A DNA stretch of 64,000 bases from contig NPFB01000125.1 of NCBI GenBank assembly GCA_014084085.1, forward strand, positions 33,478 through 97,477, written 5' to 3'. A program made the position numbers and the translations under genes. Positions 17,905-27,556 of the stretch are shown here, one piece after another (the stretch's first letter is position 1; the number at the start of each line of letters is the position of its first letter). The notes under the pieces are model-generated. The model made no database searches, was not told the origin of the DNA, and saw nothing but the letters and a program-made list of their open reading frames with translations. Origin of the DNA: Hondaea fermentalgiana. Its lineage: Eukaryota > Sar > Bigyra > Thraustochytrida > Thraustochytriidae.

Positions 17905-20900
17905 ATGGCGTCCGAAACCCCCGAGGCCAAGGAGCTGGCCAAGAACCTCGCCAACGCGGGCTACATTCCACCGAACATCCCAAAAGATGAATTGAACAAA
18001 ATCATGCACGAGTGCAACCTTGACGCCACACGCGTCATGAGTAGGCTGGATAAGTGGCGGCCTCCCAGGCAGAGTGGCAACGAGACTGACAATTGGTCTA
18101 CGGTGCAAAAGAACAAACCTCGCGCCCCAAAGACAAGCGGCGGCAGGTCGTCCCGGGGCGGACGCACTTCCGCTGCCAACGGCGTTGCTGGAACAAATAT
18201 CAACGGCGGCGCGCCTGCCGGCGGTCGCGGCCGAACCGCCCGGCCCACGGGCGGTCGTGACCGCGAGCAGCGTGGCGGTGCTCCAGGTCAAGGTCAGGGC
18301 CAGGGTCGTGGGACCCGTGGCGGCCGTGAGCGCGATGACGCGCGTGGCGGCCGTGGCAACAGGACCGAAGCTCAAAACAAACCGGGCGCCGACCGTCGTG
18401 CCCCCCGGCAACAGTCGTCTCAGTCTCAGGCACAGCCGCAGCAGCAAGGTGCACCTGCTGCTGCCGCTACTGCTCCTGCACCAGACGCGAACTCTTCCTC
18501 GACCACCAGCAACCCGGCGCCTGTACGCCCGGCCGCGAGCGGATCCTCTGCTTGGACCAAGGGACCGCCAAAGTTCACAGAGCCGCAGCAGCAGCCCCCC
18601 GCGCCCAAGCCTGCTGCATCTGCGCCAGCCCCATCTCAAAGCCAGCAGCAGCAGCAGTCAGCACAGACGCAATCTTCGATGCCCGCGACGGAGAACCGTC
18701 AGAGCGGCGCTAATGTTCAGGCCGGAGAGGCCGCGCCAGCCGCCAAATCACAAGGCAACCAGGCCACTTCACAGAGCCAGGCGCCCAAGCCTGCTGAGCC
18801 GCAGCCGCAGGCCCCGCCCAAGGCGCCCGCTAACTCTTGGGCTTCCAAGGTGAAGCAAGGGAAGCCGGCCCCTCCTCCGGCTCCGGCCGCGCCTGCTCCA
18901 TCTGCTGCAGGCGACGCTGCTGCCCCGACCCAGGATGGTGCTGCCGCGGAGGCGAGCCCTGATGCCGCTGCATCGACGACGACCACGGCAGATGCTCCCG
19001 CGGAGACCGCTCAGGAGACTCCCGAGCCCACTCCTTCCGCTGCTGCCGCCGAGCCTGCCGCGGAGGCCCCCAAGGCCCAGGCTGCTGTCGAAGACGCTTC
19101 GGCGGAGACCGAGGCCAAGCCTGTTGCTGCGGCTGACGCCCCGCAGGCCAGCGGTAACAACAACAAGTCCAAGGGCCGCGGCCCACGTGGCGCGAACGCC
19201 GGCACCAACGAGACGCAGAACAACAACAACAACAACAATAAACGTGGTGGCCAGCGGCAGTCCGGCAAAGGACGTCGCGGCGGTGCGAGCGGTGAGGCCA
19301 AGGCGCCTGCTGCTGCCAACAACAAGGGCAAGAGCGGCAACGCCCAAGCGCCCATCCAGCGGCCTCCTGCCGCTAACAAGCAACAGCAAGAAGAGCAAGC
19401 CGCCCCGGCCTCCACTGCCCCCGCTGCTGGTTCCTCCGCCCCGGCCTCTGGGTCTTCGGGCGAAAAGGTCAAGCTTCCCGCCGACCTGAATATTACGTCG
19501 AACGAATCGTTCCAATTTGGCAACTTTAACGCCTCAGGCTCCAAGCCCGCTGCCAAGGCTCCTGCTGCTGTCCCGGCTGCGTCCGAGCAGCAGAAGCAAG
19601 TTCAGGAGACGCAAAACTTTATGTCTGGCATCATGGAGAACTCCAAGGCCCCGGGATCGCCTACGGCCGTAACATCCAGCCCCCGTGTCAGCGACACCCT
19701 CGCGTCCAAGGCCGTCAACGCCACCGACTACGAGACCAAGGCTCTTGCTCAGGCTGACGCCGCTGCTGCCGCCAAGAACGTTGAAAAGGACGAGGCGACT
19801 CCGGCTGCCCCTGCTGCCTCCTCCCCCTCCAAGGATATTCTGACCCAGGAGAAGAAGTCCGAGGACCGCGCCGTGGCCCCCAAGCCCCAGGTCGCCGAGG
19901 CCTCTCCGAGCCCCATGCAGCAAGCTCAGCAGTCCACGCCTGTGCCTCCCCAGCAGCAGCAGCAGCAGCAACAGCAGCAACAACCCCAGGCTCCGGCCCA
20001 GACCCAGGCTCAACCGAGTGAGATGCAGCACAACATGCCGCCGCACCTGCAGCAGCAGCAGCACATGCCGCAACCCGGACATCACTTTTACAGTGACCAG
20101 CAGTACCAGCAGTCGTATGGCTACGGTGGTGGTTTGTCTGCCGATCCCTACTCGCAGTATTCGTACGCCTCGCAAAACATGGCGGCAGGCGTGACCCCGC
20201 CCCCGGGTATGAGTGCCCCCGCTGGTGGCCAGCAGCAGCAACAGCAGCGCGGCGGCGCTGGCAAGCCGAATCAGCCGCAGCAGCAGCACTACCAGCAGCA
20301 ACAGCAGCCCCAGACGCCGCCCCAGCACCACCAACTCGGTCACCAGGGCATGCCGCATCACGGTATGCAGGCACCGCACCACCAGCAGGCCGGCCATCAG
20401 CAAATGCAGCCGCATCAAGGCCAGCAGCAGGCGCCGCACCAGCAGGGCCAGGGCCAGAACAACTTTAACCAGTTCAATCCGGCTGGCTACTCACCGTACG
20501 GCCAAAACTTTTACGGCTACGGCTTCCCAACCAACTATGGGTACCCTCCGGGCCCGCACAACTACTATCAACCACGTGCTTACCCGTACGAGTCGGCCTC
20601 CATGTTCAACCAGGCTCAGGGGATGAACCAGCAGCCGCACATGCTGCAGCAGGGTCAGCCACAGCAGGGTGCCCGTGGCGGTCAGCAGGGCCAGGGCCAT
20701 ATGCAAGGCCACATGCAAGACCAGGGCCAGCAACAACAGACGCAGCAGTCGCAGGGGCAGCAGAATCAGGGCCAGCAGCAGGGTTTGGCTCGCCAGAGCC
20801 CCGGCTCTGGTCCCATGAAGGGCGGCTACGCGCCGCAGAACCAGTTCGCCTCGTACCAGCAGGGCCCCCCTTCGTATCATAACATGCAGCATCAGCAGCA

Positions 20901-21003
20901 TCAGTTGCCCCACCATCAGCAGCACCAGCACCAGCAGCACCAGGCTCTGCCGCCGCACCAGCAGGCCAGCAACATGCAGCCTACCTCTTTTTATCGATCG
21001 TAA
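17905..21003 (+). CDS. Prion-like UBA-domain RNA-binding protein, UBAP2L/Lingerer-like
   Basis: Predicted 1032 aa. ATG at 17905 (MASETPEAKELAKNL) preferred over an upstream in-frame GTG. Residues about 18-50 (YIPPNIPKDELNKIMHECNL, then DATRVMSRL) resemble the UBA-like fold of the GIP1/UBAP2L families. Residues about 75-160 are RGG-rich (GGRSSRGGRTS, GTRGGRERDDARGGRGN). Near residue 525 a segment with KLPADLNITSNESFQFGNF recalls the conserved QFG motif of UBAP2/Lingerer proteins. The rest is Ala/Pro/Gln-rich, and the C-terminal third is a Gln/His/Tyr/Pro prion-like region with long Gln runs. By family analogy it may act in cytoplasmic mRNP granules or stress granules. Yeast Def1 (CUE plus Gln-rich) is the main alternative. 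The extreme codon-biased, low-complexity composition makes alignments weak outside the two short motifs. Confidence 0.75.
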   Translation: MASETPEAKELAKNLANAGYIPPNIPKDELNKIMHECNLDATRVMSRLDKWRPPRQSGNETDNWSTVQKNKPRAPKTSGGRSSRGGRTSAANGVAGTNINGGAPAGGRGRTARPTGGRDREQRGGAPGQGQGQGRGTRGGRERDDARGGRGNRTEAQNKPGADRRAPRQQSSQSQAQPQQQGAPAAAATAPAPDANSSSTTSNPAPVRPAASGSSAWTKGPPKFTEPQQQPPAPKPAASAPAPSQSQQQQQSAQTQSSMPATENRQSGANVQAGEAAPAAKSQGNQATSQSQAPKPAEPQPQAPPKAPANSWASKVKQGKPAPPPAPAAPAPSAAGDAAAPTQDGAAAEASPDAAASTTTTADAPAETAQETPEPTPSAAAAEPAAEAPKAQAAVEDASAETEAKPVAAADAPQASGNNNKSKGRGPRGANAGTNETQNNNNNNNKRGGQRQSGKGRRGGASGEAKAPAAANNKGKSGNAQAPIQRPPAANKQQQEEQAAPASTAPAAGSSAPASGSSGEKVKLPADLNITSNESFQFGNFNASGSKPAAKAPAAVPAASEQQKQVQETQNFMSGIMENSKAPGSPTAVTSSPRVSDTLASKAVNATDYETKALAQADAAAAAKNVEKDEATPAAPAASSPSKDILTQEKKSEDRAVAPKPQVAEASPSPMQQAQQSTPVPPQQQQQQQQQQQPQAPAQTQAQPSEMQHNMPPHLQQQQHMPQPGHHFYSDQQYQQSYGYGGGLSADPYSQYSYASQNMAAGVTPPPGMSAPAGGQQQQQQRGGAGKPNQPQQQHYQQQQQPQTPPQHHQLGHQGMPHHGMQAPHHQQAGHQQMQPHQGQQQAPHQQGQGQNNFNQFNPAGYSPYGQNFYGYGFPTNYGYPPGPHNYYQPRAYPYESASMFNQAQGMNQQPHMLQQGQPQQGARGGQQGQGHMQGHMQDQGQQQQTQQSQGQQNQGQQQGLARQSPGSGPMKGGYAPQNQFASYQQGPPSYHNMQHQQHQLPHHQQHQHQQHQALPPHQQASNMQPTSFYRS

Positions 21004-21652
21004 ACGAGTCTCCGTTTCTTTTCTTTGATTTTCATCATCATCATCTTCTTCTTCTGCTTCTTCGCTTTTCCTCAATCCAAGGCTTTTTCTTCTGAAACAA
21101 AAATGATTGTCTGCGCACTACATCTACCATTTGCCCAAAGGTTCGCAAGCTTTTGCAGCAGAGATATACACTCCGTTGTTCGAATCTGCTTTGCGCGTGT
21201 ATTCAGTTTTCCTTTTGCAAGTCCGCCACTGAGGGATGGATGCCGGTCGCCAAGGCTTTCCTTTCGAATCGACAGCGCTTCCTCGAAGTACGTCAAGGCT
21301 TCCTCGTAGCGGTTGCGGCCTTGAGGTTGATTGGGGGGAAAAAAATGCTTTCGAGATCACTTGATCTTGCTGCTTATACTGCAAAGCATGGCTCGCATTC
21401 ATGCGTCAAAACGAGCCGCTTCGCATTTCTTCTTGCTGTTGCAAACCATTCAAGATCGTGGAGAAGTTCAATCATCAACAAACTTCATCAATTTATGTAG
21501 CTTGTGCTAACTTGCGAGACATCTGACTGCTCGATCACACGGGCAAAGTGTCATCATCGTCATCGTCATCGTCGTTGTCACTATTTTCGAAATCACAATC
21601 TTCATCAACAAGGGAAAGAGAACACACGCACACACTTTTTCTAAAGGCTCCC
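21004..21652. other. Convergent spacer
   Basis: 649 bp between the UBAP2L-like (+) and LRR (-) genes. CAT/CTT-rich start, then unremarkable sequence. No gene seen. Confidence 0.5.
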
Positions 21653-23692
21653 TCAGACGAGCCTCGATCGATGGTCCCGAAGATCACGAAAGCTGCCTTG
21701 GAGAGAAAGGGTCTCGGGCAAGTGTTTGAGATGCGGACAGTCAAAGAGAATAAGATCACCCGTACATGATAGGCTCGCGGGAAGCGCATCGAGCTCGCTT
21801 CGGCGAAGCTCAAGATCACCACGCACAATAAGGTTGTCTGGCAAATTGTATAAACTCGTGCAACCCTCGAGATGAAGTGCTCCGGACAAATCCATATTGG
21901 CCGGAAGCGCTGCGAGAGAAGCGCAGTTTGTGAGCGAGAGTTTACCCCCGACGAGAGCGCGAGGCCCGATACACTCGAGAGCAAAGCAGTCCGCGACGCT
22001 GCAGTCTCGTCCCGCCTGCATGTCCGAGCCAATACGTTGCAAACCAGGGCAACGCGAGATGACGATGTCGCGACCGGCCACGAGGACCCCGATATGCATG
22101 AGACCGCCTGCACCGGCAACGACGAGGTCACGATCGACCCGCAAACGACGGGGAAGATGCTCGAGGCTCGCGCAGTCGCGAAGAATGAGATTGCCCTGAA
22201 TGCGAAGACTTGCGCCCAAGCCAAGAGAGCGCAAGTTGGGACACGAGAAAATCTCGAGGGATCCTCCGAGGGCTAGGTGGCCTGTTCCAAGCTGCTGGAG
22301 CGAGGCGCATGAGACGATGCGCAGGTCGCCGTCCACAACAAGATCAGGGCCCGCGTGGACGAGGGCAGGACAGAGGTCCACGTGAAGGCTTCCGTTCACG
22401 CGCATGCCTTCGGGCAACGTTGCGAGCTTGTGGCAGCGCGCAATGACCACGTCGCCTGCGACGTGAAGACCGGTCGCAAGGTGAGAGAGCTGGCTCAGCT
22501 CTCGAACATAGAGACTCCCGTGAACGCGCATGTGGCTGCCAATCACGTGCAACAGCGGGCACTCTTCGACAAAGACATCGTGACGAACGTGAAGATGTGC
22601 GCGCACGAGACGCAGCTGGGCGCACGCGGTGATGGACAGAGTACCTTGCACCATAAGGTTGGCCGGGATTTCGCGCAGATTGTCGCAGCGTTCAATGAGC
22701 AAAGAATGGCCGACAAATAAACTGCGTGGGAGCTCCTCCACGGCGCAACGGGCTAGACGAAGACCTTGCGTGTAGTCGACGCCGGGGGGAAGGCACTTGA
22801 GGCCGGGCACTTGGGTGACTTCGATTGGGTCTTCGATGCAGAGCCGCATGCCGCGACCATCGAGATCTCGCACCTTCCAGCGTGTGTTTCTGAGAATGGA
22901 GGTTGCGGTTGACTCGCGCGCACGGCGGTCGTTGGAGTCGCTGGCCAGAGCGATCCAGGCACGCAAAAGCTGGCTGGCCCACGTGCGCTGGCTTCTCGAG
23001 TTCTGGCTCCAATTGAATCGGCGGGCTGCAACGCGAGCACTCATGGTGCCCTTGTTTCCCCCAATGGGGACCCATTGCAGCGAGGCGGAGACCTGCACCG
23101 GGTCGGGAAAGTCGGCGTGGGTACATGGCGGCGGTGTCGGAGACGAGCCAAAGAGAGGCGACGACGACGACGAAGAAGAAGAAGAAGAAGAAGTAGGAGA
23201 AAAGAGCGAAGAGGACGAAGGGGAAGAAAAGGATGTAAATACAGGTGAGGTGAGGCCGCCCATCAGCATGTTGAGAATGCCGGGACTTTCGGAGCGTGGA
23301 GAGGAGGCTGTAGCTGTGTTTTCGCGCGGGATGGCGGGTGAGGGCGCCGTCGTGCTGGGTGTGAGTCGTCGCGAGCTGCGCTCGAGACTATTGAGGCCAG
23401 CCGCGAACACGTTTCCTATGGAGCTCGTGCTCGACCGTCGACGGGCGTGCCGGAAGTTGCGCGAGGCGTCATCGGAGGCGCCGCCGTGCAGGATGGAGAA
23501 GGAGGTGTCGGAGTTTCTGCGGTCCTTGGGACGCTCTTGTCGTCCGCCAAGGTTCAAGCTGGCGGACGCTCCGGACGCGCCGGCGGCCTTGGTCATGGAT
23601 GCCACGCCTTCGTGTCTGTCTGCGTGCGTGCCGGCAGCTTGCGACCTGCCGTCTGCGGTCTGGTGCCTCCTCCGTGCCCGTGGCGCCGCCAT
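21653..23692 (-). CDS. Leucine-rich-repeat protein with bacterial-style LRRs
   Basis: Predicted 679 aa; ATG at 23692, with an alternative Met at residue 33. Residues 1 to about 190 are Ser/Pro-rich and disordered, with a run of 12 Ser near residue 175. After a helical linker (about 205-270), residues about 290-675 form roughly 18 short LRRs of about 20-22 residues, for example GNLILRDCASLEHLPRRL, GALHLEGCTSLYNLPDNL and GDLILFDCPHLKHLPETL. The repeat pattern G-x-L-x-L-x-x-C-x-x-L-x-x-L-P is the style of bacterial LRR proteins rather than of plant RLKs or animal NLRs. It is probably a protein-interaction surface; no kinase, signal peptide or membrane helix is visible. The function is unknown. 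A (CT)n tract lies 50 bp before the ATG. Confidence 0.8.
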   Translation of the reverse strand: MAAPRARRRHQTADGRSQAAGTHADRHEGVASMTKAAGASGASASLNLGGRQERPKDRRNSDTSFSILHGGASDDASRNFRHARRRSSTSSIGNVFAAGLNSLERSSRRLTPSTTAPSPAIPRENTATASSPRSESPGILNMLMGGLTSPVFTSFSSPSSSSLFSPTSSSSSSSSSSSPLFGSSPTPPPCTHADFPDPVQVSASLQWVPIGGNKGTMSARVAARRFNWSQNSRSQRTWASQLLRAWIALASDSNDRRARESTATSILRNTRWKVRDLDGRGMRLCIEDPIEVTQVPGLKCLPPGVDYTQGLRLARCAVEELPRSLFVGHSLLIERCDNLREIPANLMVQGTLSITACAQLRLVRAHLHVRHDVFVEECPLLHVIGSHMRVHGSLYVRELSQLSHLATGLHVAGDVVIARCHKLATLPEGMRVNGSLHVDLCPALVHAGPDLVVDGDLRIVSCASLQQLGTGHLALGGSLEIFSCPNLRSLGLGASLRIQGNLILRDCASLEHLPRRLRVDRDLVVAGAGGLMHIGVLVAGRDIVISRCPGLQRIGSDMQAGRDCSVADCFALECIGPRALVGGKLSLTNCASLAALPANMDLSGALHLEGCTSLYNLPDNLIVRGDLELRRSELDALPASLSCTGDLILFDCPHLKHLPETLSLQGSFRDLRDHRSRLV

Positions 23693-23736
23693 GATGTGGC
23701 TTGGGGTTTTACGGATCCCCGGATCCCGGCGATCTG

Positions 23737-23741
<5 letters not shown>

Positions 23742-23767
<26 letters not shown>
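23742..23767. repeat. (CT)n microsatellite
   Basis: 26 bp of CT, 50 bp upstream of the LRR gene start; GA on that gene's strand. Confidence 0.95.
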
Positions 23768-23770
<3 letters not shown>

Positions 23771-23830
23771 GGGGGCGTTGTCGCGCCGATCTGCGGCTCT
23801 CCCTCACCGCGCAGACGTGGCCTGCGTTGG

Positions 23831-23857
23831 CCTCGCCTCGCCTCGCCTCGCCTCGCC
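23831..23857. repeat. (CCTCG)n pentamer repeat
   Basis: Five or more CCTCG units; the complement of the GGCGA-type repeat at 15611. Confidence 0.85.
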
Positions 23858-23952
23858 CTGCGCGGCCCTGCCCTCCGCGACCTGGCCGCGCGTCCTGGCC
23901 GCTTTGGAGCTCTGCCTGTTCCTGCTCGGCGGGCGCGCGCCGCGCTTTACGA

Positions 23953-23985
23953 CATGCATGAATGCATGCATGCATGCATGCATGC
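23953..23985. repeat. (GCAT)n self-complementary repeat
   Basis: About seven GCAT units; each unit pair is palindromic so the tract can form cruciform or slipped structures. Confidence 0.9.
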
Positions 23986-24206
23986 GCTTGCTTGCATGGA
24001 AGCAGCACCAGGCCGCGCCGCGTTGCGCTGAGCTATGAGGTGGTTGTTGGCTAGAGGCCCAGGGAGGCATGCACGGCTGACGGTCTGTGTCTGTGCAAGC
24101 TGCAGCAGCCAGGAGCTGCAGCTGCAGAGAGGGAGCAGCGGTCGTAAGTTGGTTCGCGAGTAAGCCCACCCGAACTCTTTCGCCTCGGACTGCGAACCCC
24201 GGCAGT

Positions 24207-24245
24207 AGCAGCAGCAGCAGCAGCAGCAGCTGCAGCAGCAGCAGG
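24207..24245. repeat. (CAG)n trinucleotide repeat
   Basis: About 12 CAG/CTG units with a central CTGCAG; non-coding context. Confidence 0.9.
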
Positions 24246-24660
24246 CAGGCTCTGAATGAGCAGAGGCCGGGACGGGCGGCGCAGGTCTCCTCTCTCCCGG
24301 TCTCCCTCTCCGGGCCAGCCATCTCCGAGGCTCCTCCCTCATTCATCCCATCCATCTCATCATGGCTCATGTCTCATCTTGCCTCATCCCACAGTCGGTC
24401 GGCTAATGCTGTCTGCAGCAGCCATGGCAGCTGTCTGTGTGTCTGTGCTGTCTGTCTGTGCTTTGTCCTGGCTGCTGCAGCTGCCACTGCTGTCTGTCTT
24501 TGACTGTGAGTGAGTCTGTCTGTCCCTCCCTGACAGTGTGCGAGCGTGTGTGGGTGTGTCTGTCCCGCCCGCGCCGCGGCCGAGGCGGAGCAAACAGACA
24601 CGGCATGGAGAGAGACAGAGTCGGGAAGGAAGCGAGCAAGCCTCGGCTGCGGCCACTGGC

Positions 24661-24692
24661 CTGCCATGCCTGCCATGCCTGCCATGTCTGCC
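24661..24692. repeat. (CTGCCATGC)n minisatellite
   Basis: Three to four nine-base units CTGCCATGC, the last altered. Confidence 0.8.
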
Positions 24693-25713
24693 ACGGCCTA
24701 ATAATCCCCAGCCAGAAAGAAAGCAGCAGCCAGCAGAAGGACAGAATGAAAGCAACAGCAAGCGAACTTGCCAAGAAGAGACCATTCATCTATCTATCTC
24801 CACCGCGGCTTCCTCGGGACCGCAGCGCGCAGTGCAGAGCAGCCCAGCAGCTGCCATGGCTGCAGAGGCAGCGCAGCGCAGCGCGCGTTCCTTCATCAAT
24901 GGCAGCCAGCGCGAAGCCACGCCAACACGCAAGCACGCACGCACGCAGGCAGGCGAGCCCAGGAGCGAGAGACCGCTACGGGGGTCGATGGATGCCAGGC
25001 CAGAGCGAGGCGTCACGGCGGCAGGGATGACTGTTGCAGGGGTGGACGGGGGGGCGCGGTCCCGCTCGATTGAGGCGGGGTCGGGAGACACGGCGCCCGA
25101 ACCAACGCGGGTTCGACGCGACGCGAGACGACGCGACGGAACGCGGCGAAACGCGAAGGGGTCTGTCTGTTTGTCTTCTGGGCGAGCAGCCTGAGTCGAA
25201 CCGAGCCGAGCCGAGCCGAGCCGAGCAGCTTTTGAAGAAAACTATCTTTCTGGCTGCCTCAGCCTCCCCTGTGCTGCGATGCGATCCTCCAAGTCTCGCC
25301 AAAAGTGAGAGAGCCGGGGCTCGTCCTTCTCTTCTCGCACGGTGGGCGTTATGAGGCTGGTACTTCCTGCGACTGCCAGCTGCCTTTGCTGCAGCATGCA
25401 TGTCCGTGCGAGCGCGCACGACGCGGAGGCGAGGGAAAGCAAGGCAGGCAGAAGGGCAGAAGGGCAGAAGGGCAGGAGAGCGCCGCCTCGCTCTGCTGCT
25501 GCAGCTGGTTATGGCTGCTGACACTGCTCTCCTCGCCGAGGATCGATTGCAGGCGTTGGCCCAAGCGAGGAAGGCAGCTTCAGCGGCGCTGCCAGCAGTG
25601 CAGACAGAACAAGACACTGACAGTGAGGACACAGCACGGCCCTCCTTGCCAAGAATCATTCGATCTATCGATCAAGGCCACAGCCACAGGCACACTCAAG
25701 CCACCAACCGTCG

Positions 25714-25784
25714 ATGGCATGGCGTAAGGCATGGCAAGGCAAGGCATGGCATGGCAAGGCAAGGCATGGCAAGGCATGGCATGG
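25714..25784. repeat. GGCAT/GGCAA pentamer array
   Basis: Alternating GGCAT and GGCAA pentamers over about 70 bp, arranged in a larger repeating order. Confidence 0.88.
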
Positions 25785-27517
25785 CCGACCTCGCGCCAGT
25801 CGTCTACGTGTTCGTCGTCAGCCACGCAGCTGCAGCGAGCAACGCGCAGGCGTTGGCGAGAGAACAGCAATCGATCGGAGGCGCAACTATCGTTCGAGTC
25901 ATGCACTCACTTAAGTTACGCCGACGACAGTGAGACGCAGCTCCAAACAATCTATCAAATAGCGTGAGACGTGCATGCATGCTCTGGGAGTTCTCGGTGC
26001 TGCGCGGCGGCGTGAATCACGACGCTGCCAGAGCTTGTAACATCGCATTCTTCTCTCCCTTCGAGCACCACTTGTGGAGTAATACCACTAAGCCAAATGC
26101 TTGGTTATTGCTAGAACTTGGGCGACAGTGGCCGGCAGAAGGCCGACGAGGGCGATGGCCATCGTGTGTGCGTCATTGAGAAAAAAAGTTTCCTCGAACC
26201 AAGCTTCGTCTCCGCACGTTTCGGCGGGGGTGCGGCCAGCAGCCAGGCAGCTACAGCAGCCAGCAGCAGCTAGCTGCATGTGGTCCGCACGCGCAGCCGA
26301 GGCGTAGCCGAGGGAGTCTCTTGAGAGTGCGCAAGACCATTCATTCCATGGGGAACGAGAGGCCATCCATTCTCGGAATGATGCTCCATTGATGACCGCG
26401 TAAAAGAGACTGCGTGTGGAGAAAGCATGGTATAAGCCAAACGCTCAATTGAATTGATTGGAGAAAGATAACGCTCAAGCAAATGGGTTGTGGTGAAATC
26501 TTCATCACGAGTGAGAGAAGAAATGTCCATGGAGGGTAGAAGAAAGACGATGATGGCGATGGATAAGTAAATTTGAAAACGACGAAGAACAAAAAGCGAA
26601 GTAGGAACATGCATGAACTTCAATATCTCTTCTCAGCCTATAGTTATACGAGGTGTCCCATCGCAATGAACCAACGACTCGGAAACAGTTTGAAGGCAAA
26701 GAGAAGAAGTCGTAAAAGGGATGAAGCAATCAAAAAGACGATTGAGTTTGTGCATTCAACGCCATCGAACGCAGAAAATGAACTTTGACAGAGCAATCAA
26801 TCGACCGAATCACAAGACATTTCGTGATAGGCCGGCCATTCCATGACATGACAGCTCGAAACCCTTTGAGTTTGAGTATAATGAATCGTCCGATCGCTGA
26901 CTCCAGCCGTTCTCCACGGAACGCCCGCCGCACGTGACTGTGACGCGCTCCGCGTTTTGCGGCACTCCCGCCGCACGCGCCGCGCCGCCGCCGCCGCCAC
27001 ACCACTTGTTCTTGTTCTTTCGTTCTCTCGCTGCGTTCTCTGCGCCGCACCACCACTGGCACCGCCCGGCAAGAAGAGCCGCGGCAAACGAGGCGAGAAC
27101 GAGAAGGCGCGTGGCGCACGGCGCTGAGCGCGGAGCGGAGCGGCGACCTGGCGCGCGGCGGGGAGCGGGCGCTGCGCGCGCACGTCCGCATCCGTTCTTG
27201 CGCGACAACTTCGGACACTGACGCACGCTCGCGGGCGCCGGGCGGGTCATTGACTGGGCCCCAAGTCGAGGCCGGCCCTGGGAGCGAGCAGGCTTCAAGC
27301 TCTCGCCCTCGCGCGCACGCGCGTTCTCTCTCGACCGCGAGACCCGAGGCAGGTCTGCCTGGCCAGCGTGCGTAGAAACACGCGCGCAGCTCTCGCAGAC
27401 CCTCTCTCGCGGAGCTACGGAAGAAAGCGTAGGGTGCGTAGGGCTTCTCTCTCAATCCTGAAACCTCTCGCTCCGGTGGCGGCCGGGCGTGGCCCCCCCA
27501 GGCGAGCGCTGCGCTGC

Positions 27518-27550
27518 GCCTAAGCCTAAGCCTAAGCCTAAGCCTAAGCC
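27518..27550. repeat. (GCCTAA)5.5, telomere-like TTAGGC on the minus strand
   Basis: Five perfect GCCTAA units plus GCC, ending 6 bp before the exportin-T ATG at 27557. The minus-strand unit is TTAGGC. Confidence 0.93.
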
Positions 27551-27556
27551 ATAAAT

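Larger units (their letters stand above)
23693..27556. other. Repeat-filled 3.9-kb spacer
   Basis: Separates the divergent starts of the LRR (-) and exportin-T (+) genes. Contains many microsatellites (CT, CCTCG, GCAT, CAG, TGCCA, GGCAT/GGCAA) and several low-complexity ORFs up to 218 codons that have no recognisable domains. 26.0-26.9 kb is less GC-rich and also lacks a convincing gene. Confidence 0.55.

Noticed and set aside
22797..24038. 413-codon plus-strand ORF opposite the LRR gene
   Set aside because: Antisense of the LRR gene's N-terminal part, running into CT and CCTCG repeats; no domain.
24538..25194. 218-codon plus-strand ORF
   Set aside because: Low complexity, overlapped by other frames, no domain or good start context.
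25085..25210. tRNA B-box-like GGTTCGAC and its reverse near 25110 and 25195
   Set aside because: No matching acceptor, D or T stems could be drawn; the sequence is part of GACGC and GAGCC repeats.
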